A DNA stretch of 64,000 nt from Variovorax sp. CF313 (GTDB lineage Bacteria; Pseudomonadota; Gammaproteobacteria; Burkholderiales; Burkholderiaceae_C). Under the pieces are notes generated by a model. That model saw nothing but the letters and a program-made list of their open reading frames with translations, was not told where the DNA came from and made no database searches. The DNA lies in the NCBI RefSeq assembly GCF_000282635.1, contig NZ_AKIW01000011.1, positions 1 through 64,000 of the forward strand, read 5' to 3'. The position numbers and the translations under genes are program-made. How positions within the stretch are numbered: the first letter of the stretch is position 1; the number at the start of each line of letters is the position of its first letter. Positions 45,857 to 54,005 of this stretch are shown in pieces.

Positions 45857-45954
45857 GCTCGCCCCCAGTCTTCGCGCACTTCGTGTCGCTTCGCCAACCC
45901 CCTACCGGGGGCAACACCAGCGGCCCGGCAAAGCCGGTTCCGCGGTGTTCCCCG
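45857..45954 (+). repeat. Dispersed intergenic repeat, copy F
   Basis: Same family as A and C but inverted: CCCCCAG, GCGCACTTCGTGTCGCTTCG, a CCCCTACCGGGGG hairpin, GGCCCGGCAAAGCCGGTTCC and CGCGGTGTTC. It splits the transport genes from the FAD oxidase and receptor, and may separate the expression of the two halves. Confidence 0.8.
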
Positions 45955-45976
45955 AACAGAGACGACAGGAAGTTCC

Positions 45977-47374
45977 ATGAACTCCGTGCCTGCCGGATGC
46001 GACGGAACCAGCGCGCCTGCCGCCGACTGGGACACAGTGCGCGAAGACCTGCACGGCCTCAACCTGATCACCGCGCCGGCGCAACGCAAGCAGCTGTCGA
46101 AAGACTTCTACTGGTACAGCCCCATCCTCACCGCGCAGCTCGCGGGCTGCGTGGCCGACCTCGTCGTCAAGGTCAGCACCGAGGACGACGTGCGGCAGGC
46201 CGCCGCCGTGGCCGCGAAATGGAAGCTGCCGCTCACCGTACGTGCCGGCGGCACCGGCAACTACGGCCAGTGCGTGCCACTCGAAGGCGGCATCGTGCTC
46301 GACGTGACGCAGATGTGCCGCGTGCTCGACATCAACCCCGGACGCATCCGCGTCGAGGCCGGCGCGCGCATGCACGACATCGACCTCGCCGCACGCGAGA
46401 CCGGGCAGGCGCTGCGCATGTGGCCCTCGACCTGGCATGTGGCGTCCATCGGCGGCTTCATCGCGGGCGGCTTCGGCGGCATCGGCTCATTCCGCCACGG
46501 CATCCTGCGCGACCCCGGCAACCTGCTGCGCGCGCGCGTGATGACGGTGGAGCGCGAGCCGCGCGTCATCGAGCTGCATGGCGACGAGATCCAGCAAGTG
46601 CACCACGCCTACGGAACCAACGGCGTGATCCTCGACGTCGAGGTCGCGCTGAGCCCGGCCGTCGAATGGGTGCACTGCACGGTGCTGTTCGAAACGTACC
46701 GCGGCGCGCTAGCCTTCGCCGTCGCGGCGCAGGCGCCCGCGCTCGACATCTTCCTGCTGTCCACGGTCGAGGCGCGCTTCTCGCCCTACTACACGGCCAT
46801 GCGCGACCGTTTTCCTGCCGACCGGCATGCGGTGTTCGCGATGGTCTCGCCCGAGTCGATGGCGGACTTTCGTGCGCTGGCCGATGCGCAGGGCGGCACG
46901 ATCTCGGTCGCCGGCACCGAGGCCGAACTGCTCGCCGACGGCCTGCCTCCGGCCTACGAGTGCGCGTTCAACCACACGACGCTGCAGGCACTGAAGGCCG
47001 ACCGCAGGTGGACCTACCTGCAGGTGGCCTACGCCCAGCCCTTCGACCCGGCCGTGGTCGAGCGCCATCTGCAAATCTTCGGCGACGACGTGCTGCAGCA
47101 CCAGGACTTCGCGCGCGCCAACGGCGAGTGCGGCACCTTCGGCATCCTGCTCGTGCGCTGGAAGGGCGAGGCCCACCAGTACGAGCTGATCCGCGAGATC
47201 GAGTCGCAGGGCGGCTGCAAGATCTTCAATCCGCACGTCGTGACCATCGAGGACGGCGGCATGAAGACCATCGACACGCAGCAGATCGAGTTCAAGAAGC
47301 GCAGCGATCCGATGGGGTTGATGAACCCCGGAAAAACACGCGGCTGGTCGCCCGACATGGCCCGCGACCGCTGA
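45977..47374 (+). CDS. FAD-binding oxidase (PCMH/glycolate-oxidase-like)
   Basis: 465-residue flavoprotein of the FAD_binding_4 family. The FAD phosphate loop is LTVRAGGTGNYGQ near residue 90. No His is seen in the usual covalent FAD site, so FAD may be noncovalent. Substrate unknown; the nearby creatininase-family hydrolase and NitT/TauT transporter suggest a small nitrogen-containing compound. Starts 22 bases after repeat copy F, so it may have its own promoter. Confidence 0.82.
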   Translation: MNSVPAGCDGTSAPAADWDTVREDLHGLNLITAPAQRKQLSKDFYWYSPILTAQLAGCVADLVVKVSTEDDVRQAAAVAAKWKLPLTVRAGGTGNYGQCVPLEGGIVLDVTQMCRVLDINPGRIRVEAGARMHDIDLAARETGQALRMWPSTWHVASIGGFIAGGFGGIGSFRHGILRDPGNLLRARVMTVEREPRVIELHGDEIQQVHHAYGTNGVILDVEVALSPAVEWVHCTVLFETYRGALAFAVAAQAPALDIFLLSTVEARFSPYYTAMRDRFPADRHAVFAMVSPESMADFRALADAQGGTISVAGTEAELLADGLPPAYECAFNHTTLQALKADRRWTYLQVAYAQPFDPAVVERHLQIFGDDVLQHQDFARANGECGTFGILLVRWKGEAHQYELIREIESQGGCKIFNPHVVTIEDGGMKTIDTQQIEFKKRSDPMGLMNPGKTRGWSPDMARDR

Positions 47375-47430
47375 AAAAGAATAGTCTTCGCATCCCGTAC
47401 TTTCCCAAACCTCCACAGGAGCACGTCCCC

Positions 47431-48456
47431 ATGCGCATCCCCGCCTTCCATCTCCGCCCGTTGGCCTTCGGCCTGGCGCTGACCGCAGCCTTCGCCGCGC
47501 AGGCGCAGGAAAAAGTGGTATTCGCCACCAACTGGAAGGCGCAGGCCGGCCACGGCGGCTTCTACCAGGCGCTGGTGGACGGCACCTACAAGAAATACGG
47601 CCTCGACGTCGACATCCAGCAGGGCGGCCCGATGGTCAACAACCGGCCGATGCTGCCGGCCGGCAAGGTCGACTTCCTGATGACCGGCAACCTGCTGCAG
47701 TCCTTCGACAACGTGAAGAACGGCGTGCCCACCGTGGTCGTCGCGGCCTTCTTCCAGAAAGACCCGCAGGCCATGTTCGCGCACCCGGGCCAGGGCTTCG
47801 ACACCTTCAAGGACATGGCCAAGGCACCCGTGGCCTTCATCGGCAAGGACGGCCAGTTCAGCTTCTGGCAGTGGATGAAATCGGAGCACGGCTTCAAGGA
47901 CTCGCAGCTCAAGCCCTACACCTTCAACGTCGGCCCCTTCCTGGCCGACAAGAAATCGATCCAGCAGGGCTATGCGATTTCGGAACCGCTGTCGATCAAG
48001 GCCCAGGCCGGCTTCGACCCGGTGGTGCAGCTGCTGGCCGACAACGGCTTCTCGACCTACTCGACCACCGTCGAGACGCGCGCCGACCTCATCAAGAACA
48101 AGCCCGAGACGGTGCGCAAGTTCGTCGAGGCCTCGATCATCGGCTGGAACAACTACCTCTACGGCGACAACAAGGCGGCCAACGAGATGATCGCCAAGAT
48201 CAACCCCGATTCGCCCGTGGCCGCATCGCAGGGCTCCATCGAGCTGATGAAGAAGATGGGCATCGTCGACAGCGGCGAATCGCTCGCCAAGGGCATCGGC
48301 GCGATGGACGAGGCGCGCGTGAAGGACTTCTACGACAAGATGGTCAAGGCCGGCCTGTACAAGCCGGGCGAGGTCGACCTGTCGAAGGTCGTCACCACGC
48401 AGTTCGTGAACAAGGGCGTCGGTGTCGACGTCCGCAAGAAGCTGACGGGCAAGTAG
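47431..48456 (+). CDS. ABC transporter receptor, NMT1/THI5-like
   Basis: 341-residue secreted binding protein of the NMT1 (thiamine-pyrimidine-type) and NitT/TauT family. A signal peptide ends near AQA-Q and the mature protein begins EKVVFATNWKAQAGHGGFYQAL. Most likely the receptor for the ATPase and permease at 44191-45856, though it is separated from them by the FAD oxidase gene and repeat copy F. Start chosen at ATG 47431, giving a signal peptide. Confidence 0.9.
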   Translation: MRIPAFHLRPLAFGLALTAAFAAQAQEKVVFATNWKAQAGHGGFYQALVDGTYKKYGLDVDIQQGGPMVNNRPMLPAGKVDFLMTGNLLQSFDNVKNGVPTVVVAAFFQKDPQAMFAHPGQGFDTFKDMAKAPVAFIGKDGQFSFWQWMKSEHGFKDSQLKPYTFNVGPFLADKKSIQQGYAISEPLSIKAQAGFDPVVQLLADNGFSTYSTTVETRADLIKNKPETVRKFVEASIIGWNNYLYGDNKAANEMIAKINPDSPVAASQGSIELMKKMGIVDSGESLAKGIGAMDEARVKDFYDKMVKAGLYKPGEVDLSKVVTTQFVNKGVGVDVRKKLTGK

Positions 48457-48496
48457 GCGGCTTCGTTTTTTCCCGTGGGTCGCGCGGGGCTTGCGC

Positions 48497-48568
48497 CGGG
48501 GTCAGATGCCGGCGCCTGGGTTGCCATAAGGCACTGCGCGGCCTTTTATCCCCTGGGCTCTGACCCCG
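48497..48568. repeat. 10-base inverted repeat pair in a non-coding gap
   Basis: CGGGGTCAGA at 48497-48506 is repeated as its exact reverse complement TCTGACCCCG at 48559-48568, 52 bases apart. GGGGTCAGA-type ends occur with REP elements and with small mobile elements in related bacteria. There is no transposase here, so this could be a short non-autonomous element or a regulatory dyad. Confidence 0.5.
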
Positions 48569-48612
48569 TCTCGCCAGCAACAAAGAAACGCTGAGCGAAC
48601 CGGCCCTCAACC

Positions 48613-49203
48613 ATGAAAACGTTAGTCATCCACTGCCATCCGAACCCCGACAGCTTCAACCACGCGCTCTACCGCACCGCGCTCGAAGCGCTCCAGCCGC
48701 GGCACCCCGTCAAGGCCATCGACCTGTACGCCGAGGGCTTCGACCCGACGCTGACCCGCGAAGAGCGCATCGCCTACCTCGACAACCCCGACCTGATCCG
48801 CGAACGCGTGAAACCCCACGTCGAGGCGCTGCTGTGGGCCGAGCACCTGGTGTTCGTGTTTCCGACCTGGTTTCACGGACCGCCGTCGATGCTCAAGGGC
48901 TGGCTCGAACGGGTGTGGCTGCCGGGCGTGGCCTTCCTGCCGGCGCAGCGCAAGGGGCAGATCGCGAAGTCTGGGCTGCGGCACATCCAGCGGCTCACGG
49001 TGGTGACCACCGGCGGCTCGCCGCGCTGGTTCGTGATGATGATCGGCGACCCGGGCCGGCGGCTGTTCACGCGCGCATTGCGCGCGCTGTTCGCATGGCG
49101 CTGCAAGGTGACGTGGCTGCAGCTGCACGACATGAACGCCGTGACTGCAAGCGACCGCAGCCACTTCATCGAGCGCGTGTCGCGCAAGCTGGGCAGCATC
49201 TAG
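48613..49203 (+). CDS. NAD(P)H-dependent flavin/quinone reductase (MdaB/KefF-like)
   Basis: 196-residue flavodoxin-like protein; the conserved FPTWFHGPPSMLKGWLERVW segment is the flavin and dimer motif of the NAD(P)H dehydrogenase (quinone) family. Possible role: quinone or flavin reduction for adjacent oxygen-using enzymes. It starts 45 bases after the inverted repeat and is followed, after 30 bases, by a dioxygenase-type reductase. Confidence 0.82.
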   Translation: MKTLVIHCHPNPDSFNHALYRTALEALQPRHPVKAIDLYAEGFDPTLTREERIAYLDNPDLIRERVKPHVEALLWAEHLVFVFPTWFHGPPSMLKGWLERVWLPGVAFLPAQRKGQIAKSGLRHIQRLTVVTTGGSPRWFVMMIGDPGRRLFTRALRALFAWRCKVTWLQLHDMNAVTASDRSHFIERVSRKLGSI

Positions 49204-49233
49204 AGAACGCAGAAAGCAGGGAGACACATCACC

Positions 49234-50193
49234 ATGAGCCTCGAACGCACGCTCACCGTACGCGTCGAACGCATCTCGCGGCAGACGCCTGAAATACTGG
49301 CCTTCGAACTGGCCCATCCGTGGGGCCGGCCGCTGCCTTCCTACGAGGCCGGCGCGCACATCGACGTGCACATGCCTGGTGGGTTCTCGCGGCAGTATTC
49401 GCTGGCGCGCGCGCCTTGCGGCGCCAACTCGTACGTGATCGGCGTGAAGCGCGAACTCGACAGCCGCGGCGGCTCGGCCTCGATGCATGAGCGCGTGCGC
49501 GAAGGCGACCTGCTCGCGATCAGCGCGCCGCGCAACACCTTTCCGCTGCGCGAGGAGGCCGCGCACCATCTGCTGATGGCCGGCGGCATCGGCATGACGC
49601 CGCTCCTGGCGATGGCGCAGGCGCTCGCGGCGCGCGGCGCATCGTTCACGCTCTGCGTGTTCGCGCGCAGCGAGGAGCACCTGGCCTTTGCCGGCGCGCT
49701 GCGCGACCCCGCGCTGGCGCCGCATCTGCGGCTGCATCTCGACCAGGGCGACGCCTCGCAGCGTATCGACCTGCGAGCGCTGCTGGCCCGACCCGCACCT
49801 GGCACGCACCTGTACGTGTGCGGCCCCGGCGGCTTCATGCAGGCGGTGCGCGACGCGGCCGCGCACTGGCCCGAAGACGCGCTGCACGCCGAATATTTCG
49901 CCGCACCCACCGATGCCGGTACCCCAACCGGCCTGCCCTTCACGCTGAAGCTCGCACGGCGCGGCATCAGCGTGCCCGTTGCCGCGGACCAGACTGCCGT
50001 CGACGCGCTGCACGAAGTCGGCATCGACATTCCCGTGTCGTGCCAGCAGGGCCTGTGCGGCACCTGCGTGGTCGAGGGCGACGGTGCAGGCGCCGAGCAT
50101 CGCGACTTCTGCCTCACGGGCAGCGAGCGCCGCCACAAGGTCGCCCTGTGCTGCTCGCGCGCCAAGGGGCAGGAACTGGAACTCCAGCTGTGA
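49234..50193 (+). CDS. Phthalate-dioxygenase-reductase-type oxidoreductase
   Basis: 319-residue electron-transfer protein of the PDR/VanB family, FMN domain first, then NAD domain, then a plant-type [2Fe-2S] domain. The RQYSL segment fits flavin binding and MAGGIGMTPLLAM the NAD part; the cluster is CQQGLCGTC with the last Cys in ALCCS. It normally feeds a Rieske oxygenase, but none is next to it, so its partner is elsewhere. It shares bases with the TetR gene start. Confidence 0.88.
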   Translation: MSLERTLTVRVERISRQTPEILAFELAHPWGRPLPSYEAGAHIDVHMPGGFSRQYSLARAPCGANSYVIGVKRELDSRGGSASMHERVREGDLLAISAPRNTFPLREEAAHHLLMAGGIGMTPLLAMAQALAARGASFTLCVFARSEEHLAFAGALRDPALAPHLRLHLDQGDASQRIDLRALLARPAPGTHLYVCGPGGFMQAVRDAAAHWPEDALHAEYFAAPTDAGTPTGLPFTLKLARRGISVPVAADQTAVDALHEVGIDIPVSCQQGLCGTCVVEGDGAGAEHRDFCLTGSERRHKVALCCSRAKGQELELQL

Positions 50194-50855
50194 GCGCGCG
50201 TCCTCCCATCAACGAAGAAGGCGACGGCGAGGCGCCCGCCACGCGCGGCCGCTCGCGCAAGTACACGCAGGTGCTCGGCCTCATCAACCAGGCCGCCATC
50301 GAAGTGTTCGCCAGCGAGGGGCTGGCCGGCGCATCGACGCAGGCCATTGCCGACAAGGCCGGGCTCTCGAAGGCGCAGTTGCACTACTACATAGAGAGCA
50401 AGGAAGCGCTGTATCGCCAGGTGCTGCAGGACATCCTCACCGACTGGATCGTGGTGTTCGGCTTCAGCGACGAGGCCTTCGGCCCGCGCAAGGTGCTGGG
50501 CGACCTGATCCAGCGCAAGATGATGTTCTCGTTCGAGCACCCGCTGCGCTCGCGCATCTTCACCGCCGAGATGTTGCGCGGCGCGCCGGTCATCGACGAC
50601 ATGATGGACACGAGCAAGCAGCGCACCGACCAGGCCGCCGCCGTGATCCAGAACTGGATGAACCAGGGCCTGATGGACAAGGCCGACCCGATGCTGGTGC
50701 TGTTCCACATCTGGGCCGTGACGCAGTTCTATGCCGACCACGCCACCCAGGCCGCGTACTTCCGCAACGTGGCCCAGCAGGGCGACGATAAGGACCGGCG
50801 CTACCTGATCGAGCAGGTGACGGAGTTCCTGCTGAAGGGCGCGGGCGTCAAGTAG
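50190..50855 (+). CDS. TetR-family regulator, RutR-like
   Basis: 221-residue TetR regulator. The N-terminal helix-turn-helix is around residues 40-65 (STQAIADKAGLSKAQLHYYI). The later HPLRSRIFTAEMLRGAP segment resembles RutR, which senses uracil. A GTG at 50190 overlapping the reductase stop is the most likely start; upstream the frame is antisense or shadow. It may control the reductase row or the nearby transport genes; the effector is not known. Its 3 prime end overlaps the convergent RidA gene by 8 bases. Confidence 0.82.
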   Translation: MSARPPINEEGDGEAPATRGRSRKYTQVLGLINQAAIEVFASEGLAGASTQAIADKAGLSKAQLHYYIESKEALYRQVLQDILTDWIVVFGFSDEAFGPRKVLGDLIQRKMMFSFEHPLRSRIFTAEMLRGAPVIDDMMDTSKQRTDQAAAVIQNWMNQGLMDKADPMLVLFHIWAVTQFYADHATQAAYFRNVAQQGDDKDRRYLIEQVTEFLLKGAGVK

Positions 50856-51318
50856 AAGGCGAGCGCTGGGGCAGGTACATGGTGGCTTCGACTTCCACCA
50901 GCACTTCGTCCCCCGGCAAGAAGCGCGACACCTCCACCACCGTGCTCACCGGCGGCTCGCCCGGATAGAACAGGCCGCGCACGCGGTTGTAGAACGCGTA
51001 GTGCGGCAGGTGGCGGAAGTACTGCACCAGCTTCACCACGTCTTCCATCGTGCCGCCATGCTCGGCCGCGATCTGGCGGATGCGCTCGAGCACGAACCAG
51101 CTCTGCGCGACGATGGGCGCCTCGAACACGTCGACCGACATCTGCCCCGTGGCGTAGCCGACACCCTGCAGCGCGGTGCGTGCGGCCTCGGGAATCGCGT
51201 CGTAGCCTGCGACTGCGCGGCGCGTGGCGGGGTCGACCGCGACCACGCCGCTCATGAAGACGAAATCGCCCACGCGCCTGGCGGCGGCGTAATTGGCCAT
51301 TGGCTTGCCCATGCTCAT
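50848..51318 (-). CDS. RidA-family protein lacking the catalytic Arg
   Basis: 156-residue RidA (YjgF/YER057c) protein. The fold is supported by the late EPPVSTVVEVSRFLPGDEVLVEVEATM stretch. In RidA the Arg that binds the imine carboxylate sits in PARS; here this reads PPVS, with Val124. Such Arg-less members (later Rid groups) are not expected to hydrolyse imines. Last gene of the tetronate operon; it overlaps the amidohydrolase stop by four bases. Confidence 0.85.
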   Translation of the reverse strand: MSMGKPMANYAAARRVGDFVFMSGVVAVDPATRRAVAGYDAIPEAARTALQGVGYATGQMSVDVFEAPIVAQSWFVLERIRQIAAEHGGTMEDVVKLVQYFRHLPHYAFYNRVRGLFYPGEPPVSTVVEVSRFLPGDEVLVEVEATMYLPQRSPST

Positions 51319-52511
51319 TGTGTTTTCTCCAGTGCCCGGCCGGCGCGGATGACGGTGCGTTGCCGTCCGCGCGGGCCGATGAGTTCGTGTTCGTCGGTTG
51401 CCGCCAACACCAGCAGGTCCGCCGGGCAGCCCGGCGCGATGCGCCCGTCCCATGCGAGCCCCAGGGCTTTCGCGGGGCTCACGGTGACGGCGTCGAGCCA
51501 GTCGGAGGCCGGTGCCAGGTGCGCCATCTGCACACCAAGGCCGAAGGTCTCCAGGAGGTCGTAGCTGCCGTAGGGATAGAAGGCGTCCTGCACGTTGTCG
51601 GTTGCCAGGCTTGCACGCAAGCCCCATGCCGCCGCCTCGCGGATGCGCGTGATGCCGCGCTGCACGGGCGTGCGGTCCCACGCGCCTTGCAGGTAGAGGT
51701 TGGTGGTGGGCAGCGCGACGAGGTGAATGCCCGCGCCGGCGCACAGCGCCAGCGTTTCATTGGCAACTCCATCGCCCTGCACCGACAGCGAGCAGGCATG
51801 GCCGCAGGCCACGCCGTTCCTGAAGTTGCGCGCACGCACCAGTTGCGCGATGCTGCGCAGACCGCTGGCTTCGGCGTCGAGGCCTTCGTCGACATGGAAG
51901 TCGAGCCCCAGCCCGTGCTGCTGCGCGAGGTCGAACACGCGCCCGAGCTTGTGGACGATGCCTTCGTTGCGGTAGACGAACGCGCCGAGCACGCCGCCCG
52001 CACGCTTCACCTCGCATGCGATGCGCTCGCCGGCGGCAAGGTCGGCGAACAGGTCGAGCGGCGTGAGCGAAACGAACTGCAGCTCGACGCGGCCACGCCA
52101 TTCTTCGCGCAGTGCCTCGAACACGGGCAGGGCGGCGGGCGGCTCGGGCTGCACCCAGTCGAGGTGCGTGCGCAGCGCGCGCGCGCCCGATTGCCATGCG
52201 TCGTGCAGCGCGCGCTCCATGCGCAGGCGCAGCGACTCGCCGGTCCAGCTGTCGCGGTGCTTGTTCATGCGGTCGATGGCGGCGAACAGGTTGCCCTGCG
52301 CCGCACCCACGTCCTGCACGGTGTAGTTCTTGTCGATGTGCGCATGCGCCTCGACCAGTGCGCTCAGCAGCGTGCCGCGCGCGTGCTGCTGTTGAGCGCT
52401 GGCCACGACGGACCCGACCCTGTCGCCGGCCAGCGTGACGTCGAACAGCTGCGCATCGCCCGCCGCGAAACCTCGCAGCGGCACTGGAATGCGCAGCGCT
52501 TCGAGCTTCAT
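51315..52511 (-). CDS. Cytosine-deaminase-like amidohydrolase
   Basis: 398-residue metal-dependent hydrolase of the amidohydrolase superfamily, cytosine-deaminase branch: EAHAHIDK (His56, His58), HVDEG, GHACSL and TDNVQD fit the metal ligands and catalytic Glu and Asp. It may act on a cyclic or amide-containing compound. It overlaps otnI by four bases, so it belongs to the tetronate operon despite no obvious place in that pathway. Confidence 0.85.
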   Translation of the reverse strand: MKLEALRIPVPLRGFAAGDAQLFDVTLAGDRVGSVVASAQQQHARGTLLSALVEAHAHIDKNYTVQDVGAAQGNLFAAIDRMNKHRDSWTGESLRLRMERALHDAWQSGARALRTHLDWVQPEPPAALPVFEALREEWRGRVELQFVSLTPLDLFADLAAGERIACEVKRAGGVLGAFVYRNEGIVHKLGRVFDLAQQHGLGLDFHVDEGLDAEASGLRSIAQLVRARNFRNGVACGHACSLSVQGDGVANETLALCAGAGIHLVALPTTNLYLQGAWDRTPVQRGITRIREAAAWGLRASLATDNVQDAFYPYGSYDLLETFGLGVQMAHLAPASDWLDAVTVSPAKALGLAWDGRIAPGCPADLLVLAATDEHELIGPRGRQRTVIRAGRALEKTQ

Positions 52512-53326
52512 GCGCGCTGCTGCAAGGCGCGCAACCAGCCGAGCCCGGCCGAGGTGCCGCCCGGCTCCGAACCGCGGCGCGGCCGGTATTCGCAGCCGAC
52601 CCAGCCCTGCCATCCGCACTGCGCCGACACTTCGTCGATCACGTCGAACAGGTACGGGTAGTTCTGCTCGCCGATGTCGGGCTCGTGGCGCTCTGGCACG
52701 CCGGCGATCTGGATGTGGCCGACGCGGCCGGTGGGCAGGTACTTGCGGATCTTCATGGCCACGTCGCCTTCGACGATCTGGCAGTGGTACAGGTCCATCT
52801 GCACCTTGAGGTTCGGTGCGCCGACGGCCTCGACGATCTCGTGCGCCTGGTCCTGGCGGTTGAGGAAGAAGCCCGGAATGTCACGCGTGTTGATCGGCTC
52901 GATCAGCACGTCGCGGTTTGCCTTGGCAGCTTCGGCCGCGGCCCAGCGCAGGTTGTCCAGGTACACGGGCCGCAGCGCATCGCGCTCCAGGCCTTCGGGC
53001 ACGAGGCCGGCCATGACGTGGATGCGGGGGCAGTCGAGCGCCACGGCGTAGTCGATGGCCCTGGCGATGCCTTCGCGGAACTCGGCCTCGCGTCCGGGCA
53101 GGCAGGCCAGGCCGCGTTCGCCGCCGTTCCAGTCGCCGGGAGGGCCGTTGAACAGAACCTGCTGCAAGCCGTTGTGCTTCAGCCTTGCGAGGATCTCGTC
53201 TTTCGAAAAGTCGTACGGGAAGAGGTACTCCACGGCCTTGAAGCCGTCTTTCGCGGCGGCGTCGAAGCGGTCGAGAAAGGCGAGCTCCGGATAGAGCATC
53301 GAGAGGTTGGCGGCGAATTGGGGCAT
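52508..53326 (-). CDS. otnI: 2-oxo-tetronate isomerase
   Basis: 272-residue TIM-barrel isomerase of the hydroxypyruvate-isomerase family. It moves the oxo group of 2-oxo-tetronate to position 3. Catalytic Glu residues fit [16 protein letters not shown] and GCEYRPR, and the metal and His site QMDLYHCQ. Place in operon and family support OtnI. It is 13 bases after otnC and overlaps the amidohydrolase gene. The short upstream ATG adds 16 residues without homology. Confidence 0.9.
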   Translation of the reverse strand: MPQFAANLSMLYPELAFLDRFDAAAKDGFKAVEYLFPYDFSKDEILARLKHNGLQQVLFNGPPGDWNGGERGLACLPGREAEFREGIARAIDYAVALDCPRIHVMAGLVPEGLERDALRPVYLDNLRWAAAEAAKANRDVLIEPINTRDIPGFFLNRQDQAHEIVEAVGAPNLKVQMDLYHCQIVEGDVAMKIRKYLPTGRVGHIQIAGVPERHEPDIGEQNYPYLFDVIDEVSAQCGWQGWVGCEYRPRRGSEPGGTSAGLGWLRALQQRA

Positions 53327-53339
53327 GGGGGTGTTTCTA

Positions 53340-54005
53340 CTACCAGCGCGCTCCGAAGGTGCGGCGCAGTTCATCGATCTGTTCGGCGTTCAGCGGTGCA
53401 GGCCTTGCGGCGCTCGCAAGCATTTGAAGCCGGGCGGTTTCCTCTAGTTCCTCGAGCACGGCCATGGCGGCGGCCGGCGTGTCGTGCCAGACATTGGGGC
53501 CCAGGCGCGTGAGCATCACGGCGCGGATCGGCGTGCCGGCAGCGCCGAAGCGCTCGACGGCCTGCGCCACCTGTTCGGCCGCTTCGGGTGCGCCGGGCCG
53601 GTGGTACGGAATGACCGGCACGTGGCCGACCTTCATCACGAAGTACGGCGTGAGGGCGGGCAGCAGCTCGTCACCCGGGTTGTTCAACGTGAGCGCCACG
53701 CAGTGCGTGCTGTGCGTGTGGATCACACAGGCCGTGTTCGCATCGAACTTGCGAGCGGCTGCGTAGATTCGCGTGTGCAGCGCGATGGTCTTGCTCGCGC
53801 GGTCGCCGCTGGTCTGCTGGCCTTGTGCGTCGAGCCTTGCCAATCGGGCCGGGTCGAGAAAGCCGAGGCATGCGTCGGTCGGTGTGATCAGAAAGCCGTC
53901 GTCCAGCCGCACGCTGATGTTGCCGGCCGTGGCATGCACGTAGCCGCGCTCGAACAGGCTGCGGCCGACGCGGCAGATTTCTGCGCGGGCTTCGTTCTCG
54001 GTCAT
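53340..54005 (-). CDS. otnC: 3-oxo-tetronate 4-phosphate decarboxylase with altered active site
   Basis: 221-residue class II aldolase/adducin protein at the otnC position. It would decarboxylate 3-oxo-tetronate 4-phosphate to DHAP. Two metal His are in VIHTHSTH (His96, His98). The third ligand, normally in NHGP, is Leu168 (TRLGP) and the catalytic Glu position after SK is Thr73. His174 five residues on might substitute. Function by position, but chemistry may differ. It overlaps otnK by four bases. Confidence 0.8.
   Translation of the reverse strand: MTENEARAEICRVGRSLFERGYVHATAGNISVRLDDGFLITPTDACLGFLDPARLARLDAQGQQTSGDRASKTIALHTRIYAAARKFDANTACVIHTHSTHCVALTLNNPGDELLPALTPYFVMKVGHVPVIPYHRPGAPEAAEQVAQAVERFGAAGTPIRAVMLTRLGPNVWHDTPAAAMAVLEELEETARLQMLASAARPAPLNAEQIDELRRTFGARW

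Noticed and set aside
45883-48456. Long frame read through the FAD oxidase into the receptor gene
   Set aside because: Only codons from 47431 form a real protein with a signal peptide; the upstream part is out-of-frame FAD oxidase sequence.
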